The translations under genes were made by a program, and so were the position numbers. Below are positions 25,733 through 33,599 of a DNA stretch of 64,000 bases, piece after piece. The DNA lies in assembly GCF_042683405.1 (NCBI RefSeq), contig NZ_JBHUJS010000001.1:62001-126000 (forward strand), given 5' to 3'. The notes below the pieces were generated by a model. That model was not told the DNA's origin. It was given only the letters and a program-made list of their open reading frames with translations, and made no database searches. Position 1 is the first letter of the stretch, and each line of letters starts with the position of its first letter. This stretch comes from Telluria sp042683405 (GTDB lineage: Bacteria > Pseudomonadota > Gammaproteobacteria > Burkholderiales > Burkholderiaceae_D).

Positions 25733-27892
25733 TTAGTTGCTGACGCCGACCAGGCCGCGGCGCTCCAGCAGCGGCTCGATTTTCGGATCACGGCCGCGGA
25801 AGTTGCGGAACATTTCCATCGCGTCCTGGCTGCCGCCGCGCGACAGCAGGGTCTTGCGGAAGTGATCGCCGTTCTTGCGCAGCAGGCCGCCGTTCTCCTT
25901 GAACCATTCCACCGTGTCCGCATCCAGCTTCTCGCTCCACAGGTAGGAGTAATAGCCGGCCGAGTAGCCGCCGGAGAACACGTGCGAGAAGTAGGTGGTG
26001 CGGTAGCGCGGCGGCACCGGTGCGAAGTCAACGCCCGCTTCCTTCAGCGCGGCCGCTTCGAACGCCAGCACGTCGGCTGGAATCTCCGACGGCTTGAGCT
26101 GGTGCCAGCGCTGGTCCAGCAGCGATGCGGCCACGTTCTCGGTGGTCTTCATGCCCTGGTTGAACTTGTCGGCGGCGATTACCTTGTCCAGCAGCTCCTT
26201 CGGCATCGCGGCGCCGGTCTGGTAGTGCCGTGCGTAGTTGGCCAGCACGAGCGGATGATCCATCCACATCTCGTTGACCTGCGACGGATACTCGACGAAG
26301 TCGCGCGGCACGCTGGTGCCCGAGAAGCGCGGATAGGTCACGTCCGAGAACATGCCGTGCAGCGCATGGCCGAACTCGTGGAAGGCGGTACGCACTTCAT
26401 CGTAGGTCAGCAGGGTCGGCTCGCCCTTCGGCGGCTTCGGGATGTTCAGGTTGTTCGAGATGACCGGACGCGTGCCCATCAGCTTCGACTGCGCGACATA
26501 GGCATTGGCCCATGCGCCGCCACGCTTGCTCGGGCGCGCGTACATGTCGGCAATAAAGATCGCCAGCTGCTTGCCGTTCGCATCGAACACGTCGAACACG
26601 CGCACGTCCTCGTGATAGACCGGCAGGTCGCGGCGCTCCTTGAACGACAGCCCGTACAGCTTGTTGGCGGCGAAGAACACGCCCTTGGTCAGCACGTTGT
26701 CCAGTTCAAAGTACGGCTTGAGCTGGTTCTGGTCGAACGCATAGCGCTCGGCGCGCACCTTGTCGGTGTAGTGGTCCCAGTCGGCCGCGGACACCTGGAA
26801 GTTGCCCTTTTCGGCGTCGATCATCTTCTGGATGTCGGCAGCTTCGCGGCGTGCGTTGGTGACGGCAGGCTTGGCCAGTTCGGCCAGCAGGCCGTTCACG
26901 GCGGTGGTGGTCTTGGCGGTGCGGTCTTCCAGCTGGTAGGCGGCGAAGTTCTCGTAGCCCAGCAGCACAGCCTTTTCGGCGCGCAGCTTAGCCAGCTGGC
27001 GCACCAGTTCGCGGTTGTCGTACTCGCCGCCGTTGCTGCCGCGCTCCAGCGCCAGCTTCGACAGGCGCTCGCGCACCGAGCGGTTGGTCAGCACGGACAG
27101 CGATGGCTGGCCGGTCGTGTTGACCATCACGATCGCGTACTTGCCCTCGTGGCCGCGGCTCTTGGCGGCGGCAGCAGCAGCGTTGATCTGCGCTTCCGAC
27201 ATGCCGGCCAGTTCTTCGCGGGTGTCGACGATCAGCACCGAGGTGTTGATCTCCTTGAGCACGTTCTGGGTGAACTTGTTCTGCAGCTTGGCGGTCTCGC
27301 CGTTGATGGCCTTGAGCTTTTCCTTGTCGGCAGCCGACAGCTTGACGCCGGAGCGCACGAAGTCGGTGTTGTAACGCTCGAGCAGGTACTTTTCTTCCTT
27401 GCCCAGCTTGAGCGCATCGCGCTTGTCGTACAGGGCCTTGATGCGCTCATACAGCTTGGCGTTCAGGAAGATCGCGTCCGAGTGCGCAGCCAGCTTGGGC
27501 GACATCTCGGTAGCGATCTTGTCCATTTCGGGATTGGTGTTGGCGCCCTTGACGCCGAAGAAGTAGGTCGACACGCGGCCCAGCAGCTTGCCCGACTTTT
27601 CCATCGCGACGATGGTGTTCTCGAAAGTCGGCGCCTTCGGATTGTTGGCGATCGCCTCGATCTCGGCCAGGTGCTCGGCCATGCCTGCGTTGAAGGCCGG
27701 CACGAAATGCGCATCCTTCACCTTGTCGAATGCCGGGTACTGGAACGGCAGGGTGCTTGGCTTGGCGAACGGATTCGATGCATCGATGGCAACAGCCTGC
27801 TTGGCGTGCGCGTGGGTGGCGGGAGCGGCAGCGTGCGCGACGCCGCCGAATGCCAGGCTGGCGGCGAGGATGAGCAGTTGTGGACGGTTCAT
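25733..27892 (-). CDS. Exported M3 family metallopeptidase (Dcp-like), copy A
   Basis: 719 residues with a signal peptide (MNRPQLLILAASLAFGGVAHAAA). The M3 zinc site FHEFGHALHGMFSDV is present (HExxH), with the third ligand Glu expected in the following helix (FVEYPSQVNEMW). Family members are oligopeptidases; the Dcp branch releases C-terminal dipeptides and is often periplasmic. AAGGA lies eleven bases before the ATG at 27892; upstream codons in the same frame do not give a better start. It lies downstream of a second, closely related copy on the same strand (28058-30193) with 165 bases between. The two share an 86-base identical run near the 3' end. Confidence 0.94.
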   Translation of the reverse strand: MNRPQLLILAASLAFGGVAHAAAPATHAHAKQAVAIDASNPFAKPSTLPFQYPAFDKVKDAHFVPAFNAGMAEHLAEIEAIANNPKAPTFENTIVAMEKSGKLLGRVSTYFFGVKGANTNPEMDKIATEMSPKLAAHSDAIFLNAKLYERIKALYDKRDALKLGKEEKYLLERYNTDFVRSGVKLSAADKEKLKAINGETAKLQNKFTQNVLKEINTSVLIVDTREELAGMSEAQINAAAAAAKSRGHEGKYAIVMVNTTGQPSLSVLTNRSVRERLSKLALERGSNGGEYDNRELVRQLAKLRAEKAVLLGYENFAAYQLEDRTAKTTTAVNGLLAELAKPAVTNARREAADIQKMIDAEKGNFQVSAADWDHYTDKVRAERYAFDQNQLKPYFELDNVLTKGVFFAANKLYGLSFKERRDLPVYHEDVRVFDVFDANGKQLAIFIADMYARPSKRGGAWANAYVAQSKLMGTRPVISNNLNIPKPPKGEPTLLTYDEVRTAFHEFGHALHGMFSDVTYPRFSGTSVPRDFVEYPSQVNEMWMDHPLVLANYARHYQTGAAMPKELLDKVIAADKFNQGMKTTENVAASLLDQRWHQLKPSEIPADVLAFEAAALKEAGVDFAPVPPRYRTTYFSHVFSGGYSAGYYSYLWSEKLDADTVEWFKENGGLLRKNGDHFRKTLLSRGGSQDAMEMFRNFRGRDPKIEPLLERRGLVGVSN

Positions 27893-28057
27893 TGGTGGTT
27901 CTTCCTTCAGGACAGGACAGATGAGATTTCGATGGTAGCAGGGAGCGGCGGCGGAGTCACTGCCGGGAATGTATGCATCTTGTAACAAACAATGCGGCGT
28001 CCCCGCGGAAGGCGGGGAGCCATGCAACCGGAGGCGGCGGGCGCCGCCTCCCTTGTC

Positions 28058-30193
28058 TTACTTGTCGCCGGTCAGGCCGCGGCGTTCGAGCAGCGCTTCG
28101 ATCTTCGCGTCGCGTCCGCGGAAGTTGCGGAACAGGTCCATCGCGTCCGCCGTGCCGCCGCGCGACAGCAGCGTCTTGCGGAAGTGGTCGCCGTTCTTGC
28201 GCAGCAGGCCGCCGTTCTCCTTGAACCATTCCACCGTGTCCGCATCCAGCTTCTCGCTCCACAGGTAGGAGTAGTAGCCTGCCTCGTACCCACCCGAGAA
28301 CGCGTGCGAGAAGTAGGTGGTGCGGTAGCGCGGCGGCACCGGCGCGAAGTCCACGCCGGCGCCTTTCAGCGCCGCCGCCTCGAACGCCAGCACGTCGGCC
28401 GGCACCTCGGACGGCTTGATCTGGTGCCAGCGCTGGTCCAGCAGCGAGGCCGACAGGTACTCGGTGGTCATGAAGCCCTGGTTGAACTTCTTCGCCGCGA
28501 TCACCTTGTCCAGCAGTTCCTTTGGCATCGCGGCGCCGGTCTTGTAGTGCTTCGCGTAGTTGGCCAGCACTTCCGGCCACACCGCCCACATCTCGTTGAC
28601 CTGGGACGGATACTCGACGAAGTCGCGCGGCACGTTGGTGCCGGAGAAGCGCGGGTACTTCACGCTGGACAGCATGCCGTGCAGCGCGTGGCCGAATTCG
28701 TGGAACGTGGTGCGCACCTCGTCGAAGGTGAGCAGGGTCGGCTCGCCCTTCGGCGGCTTGGGGATGTTCAGGTGGTTACCCACCACCGGGCGGGTGCCCA
28801 GCAGCGTGTTCTGCGACACGTACTCGTTCATCCAGGCGCCGCCGCGCTTGTTCGAGCGCGCGTACATGTCGGCGATGAAGATCGCGAGCGGCTTGCCGTT
28901 GGCGTCGAACACATCGAACACGCGCACGTCCGGATCGTACACCGGCAGGTCGCGGCGTTCCTTGAACGACAGGCCGTACAGCTTGTTCGCCGCGAAGAAC
29001 ACGCCCTTCACCAGCACGTTATCCAGCTCAAAGTACGGCTTGAGCTGGTTCTCGTCGAACGAATAGCGCTGGGCGCGCAGCTTGTCGGTGTAGTGGTACC
29101 AGTCGGCCGCGCCGAGCTGGAAGCCGCCCTGCTCCGCATCGACCAGCTTCTGCAGGTCGGCCGCTTCGCGGCGCGCATTGGTGACGGCGGGCTTGGCCAG
29201 TTCGGCCAGCAGGCCGTTGACGGCAGTGGTGGTCTTCGCGGTCTGGTCTTCCAGCGAGTAGGCGGCGTAGTTCTCGTAGCCCAGCAGCACCGCCTTCTCG
29301 GCGCGCAGGCGGACCAGCTTCTTCACCAGCTCACGGTTATCGAACTCGCCGCCACGGCTGCCGCGCTGCATCGACAGCGCCATCAGGCGTTCGCGCACGG
29401 CGCGGTTGGTCAGCACTGCCAGTGGCGGCTGGCCGGTCGTGTTCATCAGCGCCACTTCGTACTTGCCCGGCTTGCCGTTCTTGGCAGCGGCGTCGGCAGC
29501 GGCGGCGATCGCGGCCTCGCTCATGCCGGCCAGCTCCTCGCGCGTATCGACCACCAGCGCCGAGGCATTGGTTTCCTTCAGCACGTTCTGGGTGAACTGG
29601 CTTTGCAGCGACGCGATCTCGGCGTTCAGCGCCTTCAGCTTGGCCTTGTCGGCATCGGACAGCTGCGCGCCTGCGCGCACGAAGTCCGTGTGGTAGCGCT
29701 CCAGCAGGTGCTTTTCCTCCGCGCCCAGCTTGAGGGACGCGCGCTTGTCGTACAGCGACTTGACGCGCGCGTACAGCTTCGGATCCATGAAGATCGCATC
29801 CGCGTGGGCGGCGCGCTTGGGCGACATCTCGGTGTCGATCGCATCCAGGCGGTCATTCGTATTCGCGCCTTGCAGGTTGGAGAACACGGCGGTCACGCGG
29901 TTCAGCAGCTGGCCGGACTTCTCCATCGCTACGATCGTATTCTCGAAGGTCGGCGCCTTCGGATTATCCGCGATCGCGCGGATCTCCTTCAGCTGCGCGG
30001 CCATGCCCGCGTTGAACGCCGGCGTGTAGTGCTCATCCTTGATCTTATCGAAAGCCGGGTACTGGAACGGCAGCGTGCTTGGCTTAGCGAACGGGTTTGC
30101 GGCTTCGAGCGCGGCTGGCGCAACGGGAGCGGCGAAGGCGGTTCCGGCAATCGCCAGGCTGGCGGCGATCACGAGCATGTGTGGACGGTTCAT
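28058..30193 (-). CDS. Exported M3 family metallopeptidase (Dcp-like), copy B
   Basis: 711 residues with a signal peptide (MNRPHMLVIAASLAIAGTAFAAP) and the zinc motif FHEFGHALHGMLSSV. It is paralogous to the gene at 25733-27892 over its whole length and shares the N-terminal MNRP and NPFAKPSTLPFQYPAFDK. Bases 28188-28273 are identical to 25866-25951, which is more alike than much of the rest and hints at gene conversion. The start at 30193 is chosen because the frame beyond it translates the palindromic repeats. slyX lies upstream on the same strand, separated by the repeat element. Confidence 0.94.
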   Translation of the reverse strand: MNRPHMLVIAASLAIAGTAFAAPVAPAALEAANPFAKPSTLPFQYPAFDKIKDEHYTPAFNAGMAAQLKEIRAIADNPKAPTFENTIVAMEKSGQLLNRVTAVFSNLQGANTNDRLDAIDTEMSPKRAAHADAIFMDPKLYARVKSLYDKRASLKLGAEEKHLLERYHTDFVRAGAQLSDADKAKLKALNAEIASLQSQFTQNVLKETNASALVVDTREELAGMSEAAIAAAADAAAKNGKPGKYEVALMNTTGQPPLAVLTNRAVRERLMALSMQRGSRGGEFDNRELVKKLVRLRAEKAVLLGYENYAAYSLEDQTAKTTTAVNGLLAELAKPAVTNARREAADLQKLVDAEQGGFQLGAADWYHYTDKLRAQRYSFDENQLKPYFELDNVLVKGVFFAANKLYGLSFKERRDLPVYDPDVRVFDVFDANGKPLAIFIADMYARSNKRGGAWMNEYVSQNTLLGTRPVVGNHLNIPKPPKGEPTLLTFDEVRTTFHEFGHALHGMLSSVKYPRFSGTNVPRDFVEYPSQVNEMWAVWPEVLANYAKHYKTGAAMPKELLDKVIAAKKFNQGFMTTEYLSASLLDQRWHQIKPSEVPADVLAFEAAALKGAGVDFAPVPPRYRTTYFSHAFSGGYEAGYYSYLWSEKLDADTVEWFKENGGLLRKNGDHFRKTLLSRGGTADAMDLFRNFRGRDAKIEALLERRGLTGDK

Positions 30194-30234
30194 GGGTCTC
30201 TCTTGCGGTTGAGGTGCCGTACAGCATAACAAGA

Positions 30235-30365
30235 AAAATGGGGACAGACCCCATTTCCGTGTGACGCGCCTGCGCCCGGATTTAACAACAAAATGGGGTC
30301 TGTCCCCATTTCGGTGTGACGCGCCTACGCCAGGATTTAACAACAAAATGGGGTCTGTCCCCATT
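30235..30365. repeat. REPIN-like element with a tandemly duplicated 55-bp unit
   Basis: Three copies of the GGGGTCTGTCCCC palindrome: ACAGA orientation at 30235-30257, TCTGT at 30290-30311 and 30345-30365. The two spacers (30258-30289 and 30312-30344) are nearly the same sequence, GTGTGACGCGCC through GGATTTAACAAC, so palindrome plus spacer has been duplicated in tandem. It lies between slyX and the M3 peptidase. Confidence 0.92.
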
Positions 30366-30366
30366 C

Positions 30367-30576
30367 TTAGTAGTGCGGGGGCTTTTCGTTGAGGATGGTG
30401 TTGGGGCCGCTGTGCATGTTGTTGCGCACGTGCTCGGCCAGCTTGGCGATCATCGCTTCAAGCGTGTCGATGCGGCGGCTCTGCTCGTACACGGTCTTGT
30501 TGAGCGTGTCGACCAGGTCTTCCTGCTGCGCCAGCTTGATTTCGATGTCCACCAAGCGGTTGTCGATGTGTTCCAT
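30367..30576 (-). CDS. slyX: SlyX family protein
   Basis: 69 residues: MEHIDNRLVDIEIKLAQQED followed by a heptad-rich coiled coil (VDTLNKTVYEQSRRIDTLE) and the conserved tail ending EKPPHY. SlyX is a short conserved coiled-coil protein of unknown function, best known as a neighbour of slyD. No slyD is seen here. A REPIN-like element follows the stop by one base. Confidence 0.9.
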   Translation of the reverse strand: MEHIDNRLVDIEIKLAQQEDLVDTLNKTVYEQSRRIDTLEAMIAKLAEHVRNNMHSGPNTILNEKPPHY

Positions 30577-30642
30577 GGCTTCCTTTGCGGTAAGTGACGG
30601 AGTATAACCGCCGCAGGACCGTCCCCCCGGCGCAACCTGGGT

Positions 30643-31980
30643 TTATGCGTAGGGGACGTAGGCGAAGCCGTTGCCGATGATCTCGGCGACGTTGGCCTGG
30701 TTCTCGGCGCTCTCGCTGAAGTGCGCGAGCACGTCGGCGCGGCTGGCATTGTTGCCGTCCAGGGCGCCGACCCAGAAGTTGACGCCGGCCGCTTCGCCCG
30801 CGCGGTCGAGCACGTTCTGGTACAGCTTGTCGACGAACTGCCGGTTGGTCGGGTTGGCGCCGTACATGGCGGTGAACTCGGTGCTGGCCATGAAGCCCGC
30901 CGCCACCGATTCGAGCGACATGCCGCGGTCGAGCTGGGAGATCCAGAAGCCGACGCCCGACATGTCCGGCGCACGGTCGAACGCGGCCTGGTAGATGCGG
31001 TAGGCCTCGCCGCCGTTGCCATCGATATCGACGGCCACCGAGACGTCGCCGAATTTGATGCGCTCGACATTGCTCAGGGTGTCCGTGCCCCCGGCGCCCG
31101 CGCGGTCGGTTACTGTGACGGTGGTGCCGGAGCGCGCGACCGTGAAGTTGGCACGAGCTGCGCCGAAGGCCGCGGTGTCGATGCCGCCCTGTCCGTTCAG
31201 CAGGTCGCTGCCGCCGTCGCCGCGCAGCACATCGTTGCCGGCCGTGCCGCTCAGCTGGTCCGCGCCGTTGGTGCCGACCAGGTAACGCGCGCCCGCGTCC
31301 GCGCCCAGCTTGCCGCCCAGGCCGTCGGCGCCGTACAGCCACATCAGCGCTGCGACGTCGTACTGGCTGAACTGGGCGTATGCGCCGCCGCTCCAGTCAT
31401 AGGACATGAGCGTGTTGGAGGACCGGTCCAGGCTGTCCGGCAGGGTGACCGTATTGCCGGTCGTGGCTTCGAACGGGTGCTTCAGCCCGAGCATGTGGCC
31501 GATCTCGTGCAGCAGCGTCTCGTAGCCTTCGCGCCCCGGGGTCAGGTCCGCGTTGGTACTGGCGAACTGCACGTTGTCCAGGTAGATGTACGAGTCGACG
31601 CTGTACGAAGTGAGGTTGCCGCTGCGGTCGTAACTGTAGGAGCTGCGCCAGCTGGACAGGCCGCTGGTCTGGTCGCTGTGGGTGATGTCGATGTTCGCGA
31701 AGTGCACCTGGGCGGCATTGCCGTCGCTGGTCTGAACGAAGTTGATGCCGGTAAGCTGGCCGACGTACTTCATCGCGGCCATGGTGTTCTGCTGCTGGGC
31801 CGGCGAGAACGCCGCCTGGCCGTAACGGTTCGGCTCGTTGCCGGCCGCCACCGAGAAGGTGTACAGGATGGTGTTCGAATACGGGGTGATGAAGTTCCAG
31901 TCGGGACCTTGATCGAGCAGCGCGTCGATGTGCAGGTAGCCGGAAACAGGAACGGTGTTGAGGTCTGAAACGCGGGCCAT
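30643..31980 (-). CDS. Serralysin-like zinc metalloprotease with RTX and DUF4214 domains, paralogue 1
   Basis: 445 residues from MARVSDLNTVPVSGYLHIDALL; GGAG four bases upstream fixes the ATG at 31980. The catalytic signature LLHEIGHMLGLKHPFE gives HExxHxxGxxH, and the Met-turn LMSYDWSGG follows, as in metzincins. Calcium-binding RTX nonapeptides come next (GTNGADQLSGTAGNDVLRGDGGSDLLNGQGG). The C-terminal third is DUF4214 (YRIYQAAFDRAPDMSGVGFWISQL, then LYQNVLDRAGEAAGVNFWVGAL). No Sec signal peptide is present, which with the RTX repeats suggests type I secretion; no secretion genes are nearby. The ending VIGNGF/AYVPYA is shared with the other two paralogues. Confidence 0.9.
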   Translation of the reverse strand: MARVSDLNTVPVSGYLHIDALLDQGPDWNFITPYSNTILYTFSVAAGNEPNRYGQAAFSPAQQQNTMAAMKYVGQLTGINFVQTSDGNAAQVHFANIDITHSDQTSGLSSWRSSYSYDRSGNLTSYSVDSYIYLDNVQFASTNADLTPGREGYETLLHEIGHMLGLKHPFEATTGNTVTLPDSLDRSSNTLMSYDWSGGAYAQFSQYDVAALMWLYGADGLGGKLGADAGARYLVGTNGADQLSGTAGNDVLRGDGGSDLLNGQGGIDTAAFGAARANFTVARSGTTVTVTDRAGAGGTDTLSNVERIKFGDVSVAVDIDGNGGEAYRIYQAAFDRAPDMSGVGFWISQLDRGMSLESVAAGFMASTEFTAMYGANPTNRQFVDKLYQNVLDRAGEAAGVNFWVGALDGNNASRADVLAHFSESAENQANVAEIIGNGFAYVPYA

Positions 31981-32000
31981 GGTGCTCCACAAAAGGCAGG

Positions 32001-32045
32001 CTGAGAAAGAACGTGCCCGTCAGTATTTGTTCCTGACGGGCACGT
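32001..32045 (-). terminator. Terminator-like hairpin of protease paralogue 2
   Basis: ACGTGCCCGTCAG and CTGACGGGCACGT form a perfect 13-bp stem around a 9-base loop (32011-32045), followed on the minus strand by the T-rich TCTTTCTC. It is about 120 bases past the stop at 32166 and before the start of paralogue 1. Confidence 0.75.
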
Positions 32046-32165
32046 GTCAACGCGCTTTTTGTGAGCAAGCGTAACTTTCAACATTCAAGATAATTGAACG
32101 TTAATGCCACGCCTGGCGGGTTGCGGCGAGCCTCCGTGCGTGGACGCTTGCCGCCTGGACAAGGC

Positions 32166-33500
32166 TCAGCCGTACGGGATGTACGGGAAGCTGTTGCCAA
32201 TCACCGTGGCGATGTTCGCGACGTTCTCGGCGCTTTCGCTGAAGTGCGCCAGCACGCTCGCGTGGTCGGTGCGCCCTTCGTTCAGGGCGGCCACCCAGAA
32301 GTCGACGCCGGCCTGTTCGCCCGCGCGGTCCAGCACGTTCTGGTACAGCTTGGCGACGAAGGCTTCGTTGGTCGGGTTGGCGCCGTACATGGTCACGAAT
32401 TCGTTGCTCTGCATGAAGCCGTGCGCGATGTCGTGCAGCGGCACGCCCTTGTCCATCTGGGCAATCCAGAAGCCGACACCGGCCGCATCCGGCGCCCGGT
32501 CGAAGGCGGCGTTGTAGACGCGGTATGCCTGGCCGGCGGTGCCGTTGACGTCCAGCGCGATCGCGCCGCCGTCGTACAGCACGCGCTCGACGTTGACCAG
32601 CTGGTCGACCGAGACGCCGTCGTCGAGCGACCAGCCGGTTGCCGTCTTGGTCAGCGTCATCAGGTGCCTGGCCACGTCGATCTTGACGAAGTCGGTGCCG
32701 GCGCCGCCGTCGATGTTGTCGTTGCCATAGCCGCCTTCGAACATGTCGCTCAAGGCGCTGCCGAGGAGGTTGTCGACGAATGGCGTACCCACCAGGTACT
32801 TGCCGCTGCCTTCGCTGGCGCCGCGCGCGCCGCCCAGGCCGTCGCCGCCGTACAGCCAGCGCAGCGCGGCGATGTCGTACTGCGCGTAGGTCTGTCCCGG
32901 CGCGCTGAAGGTGCTGTAGGACATGACTGTGTAGAACGCGCCGTCCTGGCCGGCCGGGAGCGTGGTCGTGTTGTCCGGCTTGGCGTCGAACGGATGCTTC
33001 AGGCCCATCAGGTGGCCCAGTTCGTGCAGCAGCGTTTCGTAGCCGCGCGTGCCCGGCGACAGGTTGGCGTTCTGCTGGCCGAATTCGACGCTGTCCATGT
33101 ACAGCGTGCCACCCGCGATATAGTTGGTGAACTCGCCGTTCGGTAGCTCGTCGTAGCCGTACGACCATGCCGCCAGGCCCATCGTGTTGTCTTTCAGGAT
33201 GTTGCCGTTGACGAGGGCAATGTTGGCCAGGTTGGTGTCGGTGGTCTGGACGAAATTGATGCCGGTGTACTTGGCCAGTTCGGCGATCGCCAGGTTGGCC
33301 GCCGCCTGCTGGGTCGGCGTGAACGCGGTCAGGTTGCTGACGTCGCTGATCTCGCTGTCCGAGTGCACGACAAAGGTATAGAACAAGGTGTTGGCGACGG
33401 TGGGCTGGTAATAGTTCCAGTCGGGGCTGCTGTTGAGCAGCGCGTCGATGTGGTAGTAGCCCGATTTCGGCGTCGTGGTCAGTTCAATAAGCTTTGGCAT
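32166..33500 (-). CDS. Serralysin-like zinc metalloprotease with DUF4214 domain, paralogue 2
   Basis: 444 residues from MPKLIELTTTPKSGYYHIDALL. Zinc signature LLHELGHLMGLKHPFD and Met-turn VMSYSTFS are intact. The calcium-binding stretch is degenerate (GTPFVDNLLGSALSDMFEGGYGNDNIDGGAG), with fewer canonical nonapeptides than paralogue 1. DUF4214 follows (YRVYNAAFDRAPDAAGVGFWIAQMDKG; LYQNVLDRAGEQAGVDFWVAALNEG). No signal peptide. It lies between the other two paralogues on the same strand, with about 100 to 185 bases on each side and a terminator after it, so the three need not share one message. Confidence 0.9.
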   Translation of the reverse strand: MPKLIELTTTPKSGYYHIDALLNSSPDWNYYQPTVANTLFYTFVVHSDSEISDVSNLTAFTPTQQAAANLAIAELAKYTGINFVQTTDTNLANIALVNGNILKDNTMGLAAWSYGYDELPNGEFTNYIAGGTLYMDSVEFGQQNANLSPGTRGYETLLHELGHLMGLKHPFDAKPDNTTTLPAGQDGAFYTVMSYSTFSAPGQTYAQYDIAALRWLYGGDGLGGARGASEGSGKYLVGTPFVDNLLGSALSDMFEGGYGNDNIDGGAGTDFVKIDVARHLMTLTKTATGWSLDDGVSVDQLVNVERVLYDGGAIALDVNGTAGQAYRVYNAAFDRAPDAAGVGFWIAQMDKGVPLHDIAHGFMQSNEFVTMYGANPTNEAFVAKLYQNVLDRAGEQAGVDFWVAALNEGRTDHASVLAHFSESAENVANIATVIGNSFPYIPYG

Positions 33501-33599
33501 GGCGGGCAGAAAGATGAAGTTGAACACGGAGTATTTCGTGCCGACGCTGCTGTGTCAACCATCAGTATGTGACGATCCGCAACAAAAACGCGCAATCGC

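Noticed and set aside
27992..30229. 745-residue plus-strand frame opposite the M3 peptidase
   Set aside because: Mirror frame of a well-supported gene; the same occurs opposite 25733-27892 and opposite the GGDEF/EAL gene at 6787.
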